Source: Holdemanella sp. MSK.7.32 (GTDB taxonomy: Bacteria > Bacillota_I > Bacilli_A > Erysipelotrichales > Erysipelotrichaceae). From it: DNA of 9,512 nucleotides. Positions 1 to 4,990 of the stretch are shown here, piece by piece. The stretch spans positions 1 through 9,512 of the forward strand of contig NZ_JANFYN010000066.1 of NCBI RefSeq assembly GCF_024460475.1, given 5' to 3'. The position numbers and the translations under genes were made by a program. The notes under the pieces were generated by a model. It searched no databases, was not told where the DNA came from, and saw only the letters and a program-made list of their open reading frames with translations. The number at the start of each line of letters is the position of its first letter. The stretch's first letter is position 1.

Positions 1-18
1 GTCTTTTGATTTATTCAT
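1..18 (-). CDS. Possible 5' end of a leftward gene cut by the window edge
   Basis: On the minus strand an ATG at 18-16 opens a frame reading M-N-K-S-K-D up to the window edge. A purine-rich AGGGGTG stretch (35-29) lies about 10 bases upstream and could be its ribosome binding site. A TTGGAA / TATATG pair (about 75-46, spacing about 18) could be its promoter. Only six codons are visible, so nothing can be said about function. If real, the gene is divergent from the YigZ gene. Confidence 0.25.
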
Positions 19-129
19 GTGATTTCATCACCCCTATCTCATATACGAAATAAATTGAGGCTTTTCCAAAAAAGATGCACATTTTGATAATTTCACATAA
101 TTCAATCGGATTTCACAAGATTTACCAAA

Positions 130-290
130 GTTATACTAAAATTATGACAACATGGAATGTTATTCTATAAGTGCCTTAAAGATAAGGCAATGAATATAGA
201 AATAAACCAATATTCATATCTCTCTCCTAAAAATAATAATAAACAAAAGAAACCATTCTAGACGCCAACACTAGAATGGTTTCTTTTCTA
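130..290 (+). ncRNA. Candidate small RNA with two hairpins and its own terminator
   Basis: This stretch holds no convincing gene but is highly structured. Stem TGCCTTA/TAAGGCA (172-178/183-189) is followed at once by ATGAATAT/ATATTCAT (190-197/210-217). Next come an unpaired CTCTCTCC stretch (219-227) and a 17-bp perfect terminator stem. A terminator between an apparently leftward gene and a rightward gene has no protein gene to serve, which suggests its own transcript. Possible -10 elements are TATACT at 132-137 and TATAAG at 166-171, the latter 16 bases after ATGACA at 144-149. A 23-codon ORF from ATG 190 to TAG 259-261 also exists, so a tiny peptide is an alternative. Transcription is inferred. 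Confidence 0.35.
245..290 (+). terminator. Strong 17-bp rho-independent terminator, possibly bidirectional
   Basis: Perfect 17-bp inverted repeat, 245-261 with 271-287, with a 9-base loop. The stem ends in TTTCTTTT on the plus strand, and the minus-strand copy also ends in a T-rich run. It insulates the YigZ gene from anything transcribed upstream. Confidence 0.85.
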
Positions 291-296
291 CTAAAC

Positions 297-326
297 TTGT
301 AGAATATAGCTATTCTTTGCTACAAT
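297..326 (+). promoter_or_regulatory. Likely promoter of the YigZ gene
   Basis: TTGTAG (297-302) and TACAAT (321-326) are separated by 18 bases. The -10 lies only 6 bases before the ATG at 333, which would put the transcription start on or next to the start codon. No Shine-Dalgarno-like sequence lies in the 30 bases upstream of the ATG, in agreement with a leaderless message. A small inverted repeat GAATA-TAGC-TATTC (302-315) sits in the spacer. Confidence 0.4.
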
Positions 327-332
327 ACAACT

Positions 333-932
333 ATGCCAAGAATTCAAAATGATTGTATAAATACAATAGAAATTAAAAAAAGTAAATTTATTACCTACCT
401 TCATAGAACACAAGATGAACAAGAGGCAAAAGACTTTTTAAAAGCTATAAAAAAAGAACATCCCAATGCCAATCATCATTGCACAGCTATGATTGTAGGA
501 AACATTATGCGATCTAACGACGATGGAGAACCAAGTCAGACAGCAGGTCACCCTATGTTAGATGTGTTGATGCATAATGAAATGCAAGATATTCTAGCCG
601 TTGTAGTCCGCTATTTTGGAGGAATCAAGCTTGGAACTGGAGGACTTGTAAGAGCCTACTCATCTAGTGTACAAGAAGCTCTAAAACAAGCTACTCTTAC
701 CACTGTAACCACTCTTCATGAATATCAAATTCATTTTTCTTATGATTTGATTGGAAAAATCGATCATTATTTTAGAACTCAAAACATCGAAGTTATTGAA
801 CAACAATATGAAGAAGATGTCGTTTATCATTTCGTAAATCAATGTGATATCTCAAAAGATTTAATGGAACTTTCAAACGGAAAAATTCAAATTCAATATA
901 TTCAAGATATTGAAACAGAATGTGTGATATAG
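333..932 (+). CDS. yigZ: YigZ/IMPACT family protein
   Basis: The 199-residue product is a full-length member of the YigZ (UPF0029, IMPACT N-terminal) family, usually about 200-215 residues. Visible family signatures are KSKFI (16-20), HHC (48-50), DDGEPSQTAG (63-72) and the block from VVRYFGG through GGLVRAY (91-109). The remainder (about 135-190) fits the DUF1949 domain of bacterial members, which has an EF-G domain V-like fold. The bacterial role is poorly defined; eukaryotic IMPACT acts in translational control via GCN1/GCN2, so a cytoplasmic, ribosome- or RNA-related role is plausible inference. The start fits because the N-terminus aligns with the family, although no ribosome binding site precedes it. 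The stop lies in the loop of an inverted repeat at 921-940, 66 bases before the next gene. Confidence 0.93.
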   Translation: MPRIQNDCINTIEIKKSKFITYLHRTQDEQEAKDFLKAIKKEHPNANHHCTAMIVGNIMRSNDDGEPSQTAGHPMLDVLMHNEMQDILAVVVRYFGGIKLGTGGLVRAYSSSVQEALKQATLTTVTTLHEYQIHFSYDLIGKIDHYFRTQNIEVIEQQYEEDVVYHFVNQCDISKDLMELSNGKIQIQYIQDIETECVI

Positions 933-940
933 TTCACACA
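921..940. promoter_or_regulatory. CRP-like palindrome (candidate operator)
   Basis: TGTGTGA-N6-TCACACA is a perfect 7-bp inverted repeat. Its core, TGTGA-N6-TCACA, matches the consensus for CRP-family regulators, including ArcR-type proteins of Firmicutes. It covers the YigZ stop codon and is centred about 40 bases upstream of a TATGAT -10 element. No T-run follows, so it is not an obvious terminator. It may instead be a chance mRNA hairpin. Confidence 0.3.
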
Positions 941-966
941 GACTAAACACAAAACACTTCATCAAG

Positions 967-990
967 TATGATATACTTTAGAAAAGCGAG
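967..990 (+). promoter_or_regulatory. Possible promoter -10 and weak ribosome binding site before the small membrane protein
   Basis: TATGAT (967-972), overlapping TATACT (972-977), could be a -10, but no convincing -35 lies at the right distance. That would fit an activator-dependent promoter using the palindrome at 921-940. GCGAGG (986-991) with a 7-base spacer is a modest Shine-Dalgarno sequence for the ATG at 999. Confidence 0.25.
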
Positions 991-998
991 GTACCTTT

Positions 999-1256
999 AT
1001 GGATAGTATTCTTACTCTTATTGCCTTTTTTGTGATTATCTTTATATTTGGAACCCTAGCAAGCTGGCTACTTCCATTTATTTTACCAATCATCATTTTC
1101 TTCTGGATTATTTCCCTATTTACAGGAAGAAGACATGTACATGTTCATACATTCAATAGTACACAAAATCAAGAAGAACAACCAAAATCAACCCCAAAAC
1201 ATGGAGCTATTGATGTTGAATATACAGAACACGAAGAAGATGGAGATAACCAATGA
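999..1256 (+). CDS. Small membrane protein with acidic cytoplasmic-type tail
   Basis: I do not recognise a named family for this 85-residue protein. Residues 4-42 are almost wholly hydrophobic, long enough for one long or two short membrane segments with a central proline-containing turn (LLPFILP). A basic GRRHVHVH stretch (43-50) follows, then a hydrophilic Gln/Glu-rich tail ending in an acidic cluster. The positively charged residues just after the membrane block suggest that the tail faces the cytoplasm. It overlaps the downstream GNAT gene by ATGA, so the two are probably translationally coupled, and the protein may anchor or partner the acetyltransferase (inference). Codon use resembles its neighbours and the ribosome binding site is weak but present. 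Confidence 0.75.
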   Translation: MDSILTLIAFFVIIFIFGTLASWLLPFILPIIIFFWIISLFTGRRHVHVHTFNSTQNQEEQPKSTPKHGAIDVEYTEHEEDGDNQ

Positions 1257-2158
1257 TTTGTCACAACAGTGTTGGATATGATGCACAAATCAAAGACTTG
1301 TTGATTAAATCCGCATTTAATATGGATAAAAAAGAAATCGATGCCTGGATGAAATATCAATATGACCCACAACACATGTTCTGTTTCTGGCAAGACGATA
1401 AAATCACTTCTTGTCTTCAAGTCACAAAAAGAACGATGATGTTTTTAGATCGACAAATGCGCGTATCTGTGATTGGTATGGCTGCAACTTTACCAGATTA
1501 TAGACAAAGAAAACAATTTTCTAACTTATTAGATGCTGCCATTTCACAAGCTACCTATAACGATTTATTAACCATCACATACACAAACATGCCAAAATTA
1601 TTTGAGGCCAAAAGCTTTCAACACATTTCAAACACAAAAGAATATTGGATTGGAGCTCCACTATGCAGAAGTGGTAATCCTTATCATGTAAAACAAAAAG
1701 CAGAGAACTTATACACATTATATTTCCAATTCATGCAGTATTTTGATGGCAGTATTCTATTAAGTGAAAATGAATTCAACAAGCTTATTCAATATCATAA
1801 AAGCTTAAAAAAATCCATTGTCACAATGGTTAATGAAGATAAACAACCGAAAGGATTTGCGATATACTCTACCAAAGATCATCAAGCACACGTAGAAGTT
1901 TTAGTTTACTTCGACTCACAAGCCATTCAAGATCTTCTAAGTTATTTATCTATCAACAACGAAGTAACATCCATTCTAATCAGCGAAAGTGAAAGATTTG
2001 ATAAATTATTCCCGCTTCATTTTCCTAGAACCGATAAAAAATTAATGGTCAGACTCAACAATTATAAATTATTCGATAAATTCTCTAACACAAACGTTAG
2101 AAACGCAAAAACAGCTTATGAACTATTAGAAAAGCCTACATGGAACCATTTCCAGTAG
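1253..2158 (+). CDS. GNAT-superfamily (Eis-like) acetyltransferase with altered acetyl-CoA loop
   Basis: The 301-residue protein resembles tandem-GNAT proteins of the Eis type but lacks the C-terminal sterol-carrier-like domain of Eis (about 400 residues). Strand and loop of GNAT motif A are at residues 71-93 (VSVIGMAATLPDYRQRK, then NLL). The spacing after ATLPDYR is right, but the usual R-x-x-G-x-G/A glycines are replaced (R84-Q-R-K-Q-F89), so cofactor binding may be weakened or changed. Residues about 140-290 are probably a second, non-catalytic GNAT-like fold. The start ATG overlaps the previous stop (ATGA), and GGAG at 1242-1245 gives a good ribosome binding site with 7-base spacing. The last codons and stop lie inside the terminator hairpin. 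Substrate unknown. A decayed copy of its 3' end lies at 2469-2530. Confidence 0.8.
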   Translation: MICHNSVGYDAQIKDLLIKSAFNMDKKEIDAWMKYQYDPQHMFCFWQDDKITSCLQVTKRTMMFLDRQMRVSVIGMAATLPDYRQRKQFSNLLDAAISQATYNDLLTITYTNMPKLFEAKSFQHISNTKEYWIGAPLCRSGNPYHVKQKAENLYTLYFQFMQYFDGSILLSENEFNKLIQYHKSLKKSIVTMVNEDKQPKGFAIYSTKDHQAHVEVLVYFDSQAIQDLLSYLSINNEVTSILISESERFDKLFPLHFPRTDKKLMVRLNNYKLFDKFSNTNVRNAKTAYELLEKPTWNHFQ

Positions 2159-2165
2159 GCTTTTT
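2130..2165 (+). terminator. Terminator overlapping the GNAT stop codon
   Basis: Stem AAAAGCCTAC (2130-2139) pairs with GTAGGCTTTT (2155-2164). The top extends through TGGAA/TTCCA (2141-2145/2150-2154) after a single bulged base. The stop codon TAG (2156-2158) lies in the 3' arm and a T-run follows. It ends the rightward transcript. Confidence 0.85.
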
Positions 2166-2175
2166 ATTATGAAAC

Positions 2176-2213
2176 GCAAAAAAGGAGGCATCGCTAAAAA
2201 CCTCCCTTTTTGC
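2176..2213. terminator. Second hairpin between convergent genes, probably bidirectional terminator
   Basis: GCAAAAAAGGAGG (2176-2188) pairs with CCTCCCTTTTTGC (2201-2213) with one A-C mismatch and a 12-base loop. T-runs lie in the 3' arm on both strands. It sits between the rightward GNAT gene and leftward material, and is probably a backup terminator for both directions or the old terminator of the decayed HAD gene. Confidence 0.55.
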
Positions 2214-2288
2214 TTAGAATAATGGATTTAGATACTTTCAACAAGCATCCTCCATTATCTTAACACGTTTTAAATGAAATGAAACAAA

Positions 2289-2460
2289 TTATTTTTGTTT
2301 TGCCAAAGTCTCCAACATATTTCGAGCCACACTATATTCATAATAAGGACCCAATTGATTGTTTGCGGCATACTTTGCCTCTTCCAAAGCTGTGCATGGC
2401 GCATACGAATGTTCAAACATCGACAACATTGTAAGTCATTGCCACCATCACCATAATTCC
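2289..2460 (-). pseudogene. C-terminal remnant of a Cof-type HAD phosphatase, frameshifted
   Basis: Read on the minus strand, 2455-2430 encodes Y-GDGGND-LQ, the HAD motif IV of Cof/YbjI-type phosphatases. One frame over, the reading continues as MLSMFEHSYA, then TALEEAKYAANNQLGP, YYEYSVARNMLE and TLAKQK, with a TAA at 2291-2289. This is a typical end for such enzymes. A single missing base near 2427-2431 (CAATG where CAAATG is expected) breaks the frame. Only about 55 of the usual 260-280 residues remain; catalytic motifs I-III are gone and similarity stops just upstream of motif IV. It is not a copy of the intact HAD gene at 6080-6898, whose motif IV region reads GDNYNDLSMI. A sequencing error could explain the frameshift but not the missing two-thirds. 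Confidence 0.72.
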
Positions 2461-2468
2461 AATGATAA

Positions 2469-2530
2469 AAACGTAAAAACAACTTATGAATGATCATAAA
2501 AGTCTACGCAGAATATTTTCAGTAGGCTCT
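2469..2530 (+). repeat. Decayed duplicate of the GNAT gene 3' end and terminator
   Basis: Bases 2469-2507 match 2101-2139 at 32 of 39 positions without gaps. After one gap, both copies share CAGTAGGCT (2520-2528 versus 2153-2161). In the GNAT frame the copy reads N-V-K-T-T-Y-E where the gene has N-A-K-T-A-Y-E, then hits stops. It abuts the HAD remnant on one side and the stop of the MupG-like gene on the other. It is therefore the tail of a lost second GNAT copy, or a duplication that flanked the HAD fragment. Confidence 0.7.
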
Positions 2531-2532
2531 AT

Positions 2533-3729
2533 TTACTTATTCATGAAACAAAAACTTCTGCCAGCTTTTACTTCATTCAATAAAATATGATCAGCTTCTG
2601 GAATATGACCAATACGATTTCTTTGACCATCCACCTTCATATCCTTTAATACAATTTGCACTTCACCACGATAATGTGCCAAGTTATCATTCACAATGAC
2701 TACATCTCCTCGATGATAGTATTCTTCATCTATTTTTCTTTCCGGAATATTCTTTTTACCGTAGAACATTCTTGTCCAGCGAGAACGAATCATGTAGTAT
2801 GGTGTTTCTCCACATTGGTGATACACATTATCAAAGACAATTTCTTTTTCTAAATCTGTGACACCATCATCCAAAATGACTTTAAATGGAACCCTCTCTA
2901 CATCTCCATGAGGAAGCAGTTCTGCCAAGTAGTCTTGTCCAACTAGTTTTGGTATATTGACATAAGCTTGGTTCATCACTTGGTCAATCGCTTTAAATTC
3001 TTCTTCACTCGCAAACGCATTTCCGAAGATGATTTCATCCACATCACCTACCGCAATCCAATGACGAACCTGCAATTCAGCTGGAATCCAACGGTGATCT
3101 TCGACAGTTGGAAGTCCATCATGTACTGGCCATGGCCCATGTGTATTGTCTTCATTACTCGAAATAAAGACAGCACTCGGAATACCCAAAGTTGCCAATT
3201 CTTTATTGATAGAACGAATACTTTCTAAGTCAGATGCCGTATAACGTTCTGGATAGAAATTATGGCAAGTTGAGAAGTTCTTTGGATTTGCCCCATTTTC
3301 TAATGCCATACGAACAGCTTGAATCATACAACTTGATAATTCGATTGTAATGTTATAAGGGTTGTTGATCAAAGTCACATCTCTTTGATCAAAATATGGT
3401 AGGTCCATACGAATGATGTCTATTCCCATTTCTTTAAAGATGGAGATGTCACTTTCGCTAGCACCCATTTTCTTAAAGAATGCGGTGTTACAGTCACCAG
3501 ATACCTTCATTCCATGTTTATGTGCTAAATCACAAAAATTTTTAAAATAATCAAACACTTCTTCTTTTGTGCCCGGAACACTAAACATACTTGTAAAGAT
3601 TTTTGTGAAGCCATAACGGCTTGCCATTGTTAAATAATTTTCGATTTCCTTCATGGTTTCTTGTTCTGGATATAAAGAAACGCCTAAAATTGGTTTTTTA
3701 ACTGGTTTTGTTTCACCTAAAAGTCCCAT
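2533..3729 (-). CDS. mupG: MupG-like 6-phospho-N-acetylmuramidase (GH170, formerly DUF871)
   Basis: The 398-residue protein has the two-part build of the DUF871/GH170 family: a TIM-barrel domain (about 14-255) and a smaller C-terminal beta-rich domain (about 275-395). Motifs seen are GVSLYPEQ (16-23), SGDC (77-80), RMDLPY (107-112), CHNFYPERY (155-163), HGPWPVHDGLP (197-207) with HR at 212-213, and RGDVVIVND (340-348). The characterised member, Staphylococcus aureus MupG, hydrolyses cytoplasmic MurNAc-6-phosphate-GlcNAc during peptidoglycan recycling. The usual partners murP and murQ are not in this window. The start has AAGGAG with 6-base spacing, though residues 1-13 are a hydrophilic extension. 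It lies 17 bases after the bile salt hydrolase stop and is clearly in the same operon. Exact substrate is inferred from family. Confidence 0.85.
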   Translation of the reverse strand: MGLLGETKPVKKPILGVSLYPEQETMKEIENYLTMASRYGFTKIFTSMFSVPGTKEEVFDYFKNFCDLAHKHGMKVSGDCNTAFFKKMGASESDISIFKEMGIDIIRMDLPYFDQRDVTLINNPYNITIELSSCMIQAVRMALENGANPKNFSTCHNFYPERYTASDLESIRSINKELATLGIPSAVFISSNEDNTHGPWPVHDGLPTVEDHRWIPAELQVRHWIAVGDVDEIIFGNAFASEEEFKAIDQVMNQAYVNIPKLVGQDYLAELLPHGDVERVPFKVILDDGVTDLEKEIVFDNVYHQCGETPYYMIRSRWTRMFYGKKNIPERKIDEEYYHRGDVVIVNDNLAHYRGEVQIVLKDMKVDGQRNRIGHIPEADHILLNEVKAGRSFCFMNK

Positions 3730-3746
3730 TATTTTCTCCTTTTAAA

Positions 3747-4697
3747 CTAATTTTGCATATGAACCATTTCTTCTTCAATCGTTGGATAAGAAATAAGTGT
3801 TTCACCATCTAAATTCTCATTAAACATATTCACACCACTGATCTGATGATTATTGTATGTTGTATAATAGTAAATTCCATTTCTTAAGTCGCAACAAGAC
3901 GTATAAATTGTATATTCATACTTTCCTGGTTCTACTTCACAAAGACCTTTTTGTTGCGCGACACTACCAATAATGTGGAAATATTGACTTAAATCATTCT
4001 TATCACTCGTCGCATTGGCTCTTGTATAGGCAACACGCACAAATCTGGATCCACTCGATAAATCACCCGGAAGTCCCATAGCTCCAAAACCACGTGAATA
4101 AGCCGTTAAATCCAATCCAAAGTTATTTTCAGGCTGTTTGTTTGATAAATACATATAGTCATTCAAGCGGAACAACTGCATAGGTAATGGCGGATTGTTT
4201 GTCAAAACATGCGTAGGATTATCATATACATGCATACCATCTTCCATACACTCCACGACAATGCTTTCATTTTCATCACTGATCATATAGTGTAATTCAG
4301 CTACTGGAAAGTGTTCATTAAATGGTGTGGCACAAACATTTGTATTTTCTAATACGACTCTTGCCTCTTTGACACTTGCACATTGCGACAAGATCCAAGG
4401 AATAAATTCAAAGGCAGCCACATTGTTCATGCCTTCCTTGACTTCATAAAACTTTGCATTCCCAACAAAGTTTAATCCAGCCATTCCCAAGCCTTTCTCA
4501 TTCATGGCATCATAATATAATGGATACTCTTCAAATACATGAGCCATTCCAATAATCGCATAATGACTTTCATGTTGTTCTAAATGTCTAAAATGAAAAT
4601 CATAATTGCGTGGCGTAACAGCTACTTGTTCTCCATATGAAAATTCATAATCTAAATTCCTTCCAAAAAACTGATTAAAGCTTAATGCGGTACACAT
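3747..4697 (-). CDS. bsh: Bile salt hydrolase (choloylglycine hydrolase, Ntn hydrolase)
   Basis: Starting at 4697 gives a 316-residue protein beginning Met-Cys-Thr-Ala; removal of Met exposes Cys2, the N-terminal nucleophile of this family. Other active-site residues are present: Arg13 and Asp16 (FGRNLDYE), Asn76 (AGLNF), Asn167 (LTNNP) and Arg218 (SRFVR). Family blocks YYDAMNEKGL (61-70), GLPGDLSS (208-215) and QQKGLCEV with YTIYTSCCD (248-270) closely resemble lactobacillus and Listeria bile salt hydrolases more than penicillin acylases. There is no signal peptide, so it is cytoplasmic and cleaves glycine or taurine from conjugated bile acids. An upstream in-frame ATG (4706) would add three residues and block the nucleophile. 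AAGGAG abuts that ATG but has ideal 9-base spacing to 4697. First gene of an operon with the MupG-like gene. Confidence 0.95.
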   Translation of the reverse strand: MCTALSFNQFFGRNLDYEFSYGEQVAVTPRNYDFHFRHLEQHESHYAIIGMAHVFEEYPLYYDAMNEKGLGMAGLNFVGNAKFYEVKEGMNNVAAFEFIPWILSQCASVKEARVVLENTNVCATPFNEHFPVAELHYMISDENESIVVECMEDGMHVYDNPTHVLTNNPPLPMQLFRLNDYMYLSNKQPENNFGLDLTAYSRGFGAMGLPGDLSSGSRFVRVAYTRANATSDKNDLSQYFHIIGSVAQQKGLCEVEPGKYEYTIYTSCCDLRNGIYYYTTYNNHQISGVNMFNENLDGETLISYPTIEEEMVHMQN

Positions 4698-4706
4698 TAA
4701 AATCAT

Positions 4707-4712
4707 CTCCTT
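4707..4712 (-). promoter_or_regulatory. Ribosome binding site that fixes the bile salt hydrolase start
   Basis: AAGGAG on the minus strand ends directly against the ATG at 4706-4704, too close for initiation there. It lies 9 bases from the ATG at 4697-4695. The spacing together with the catalytic Cys2 makes 4697 the start. Confidence 0.85.
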
Positions 4713-4770
4713 CTACTTAGTAGCTTAACACAAACTACACAAAGATTACACACATAATAATGTACAAATC

Positions 4771-4799
4771 AAAATATGTGTTCATTGCGTTAAATTCAA
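4771..4799 (-). promoter_or_regulatory. Probable promoter of the bile salt hydrolase operon
   Basis: On the minus strand TTGAAT (4799-4794) and TATTTT (4776-4771) are 17 bases apart, predicting a start near 4764 and a leader of about 67 bases. A second weaker pair (TTGATT at 4772-4767 with TAATCT 18 bases on) is possible. The element overlaps a plus-strand promoter candidate at 4785-4813. Confidence 0.35.
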
Positions 4800-4813
4800 A
4801 AAAACTATATATT
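4785..4813 (+). promoter_or_regulatory. Candidate promoter for a rightward small RNA
   Basis: TTGCGT (4785-4790) and TATATT (4808-4813) are 17 bases apart, predicting a start near 4820. No protein gene follows on this strand, but a chain of hairpins and a terminator does. Confidence 0.35.
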
Positions 4814-4819
4814 TTAAGT

Positions 4820-4948
4820 GTCATAAGAAATGCCTTATCTTATGATTAACCCTTTGGAAAATTATTCAACCCTATAAACTCAAAATACATTTTTATCTTA
4901 ATAATTTTCCTCTCCCTAAAGCAATGTCAAGCCCGGACATTGCTTTTT
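4820..4948 (+). ncRNA. Candidate small RNA of about 130 bases with three hairpins
   Basis: From the predicted start the plus strand folds as TCATAAG/CTTATGA (4821-4827/4839-4845), then a perfect 11-bp stem GGAAAATTATT/AATAATTTTCC (4856-4866/4900-4910). An unpaired TCTCCCT follows (4911-4917), then an 11-bp terminator stem with T5 tail. No open frame of note lies inside. The only function for this plus-strand terminator is to end a transcript starting in this gap. The pyrimidine-rich linker could pair with Shine-Dalgarno sequences, as in RsaE/RoxS-type RNAs, but no homology to those is claimed. Expression is inferred. Confidence 0.45.
4918..4948 (+). terminator. Rho-independent terminator, plus strand
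   Basis: AAAGCAATGTC (4918-4928) pairs perfectly with GACATTGCTTT (4936-4946) around a 7-base loop, followed by T-rich TTATTTT. The minus-strand tail (TTTAGGG) is poor, so the direction is rightward. Confidence 0.75.
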
Positions 4949-4957
4949 ATTTTACCT

Positions 4958-4990
4958 AAAAGAAAAAAGCCATAAGTTTCCCTATGACTT
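4958..4990 (-). terminator. Terminator of the HAD-CHR operon, overlapping the last stop codon
   Basis: On the minus strand AAGTCATA (4990-4983) pairs with TATGGCTT (4974-4967), including one G-T wobble. It is followed by TTTTTCTTTT. The 5' arm contains two bases of the stop codon of the second CHR gene. Confidence 0.75.

Noticed and set aside
19..31. GTGAT-TTC-ATCAC inverted repeat near the left edge
   Set aside because: Only 5-bp arms in an AT-rich region and no second copy; not enough to call an operator.
1169..1420. 83-residue minus-strand ORF across the membrane protein-GNAT junction
   Set aside because: It is antisense to two coupled genes and has no recognisable motif or upstream signals.
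2219..2258. ATAATGGA/TCCATTAT inverted repeat
   Set aside because: 8-bp arms separated by 24 bases with no T-run or gene context; probably chance.
2270..2497. 75-residue minus-strand ORF read as an intact gene
   Set aside because: Its frame is real HAD sequence only over about ten residues around GDGGND. The rest is out of frame, so it is a pseudogene artefact.
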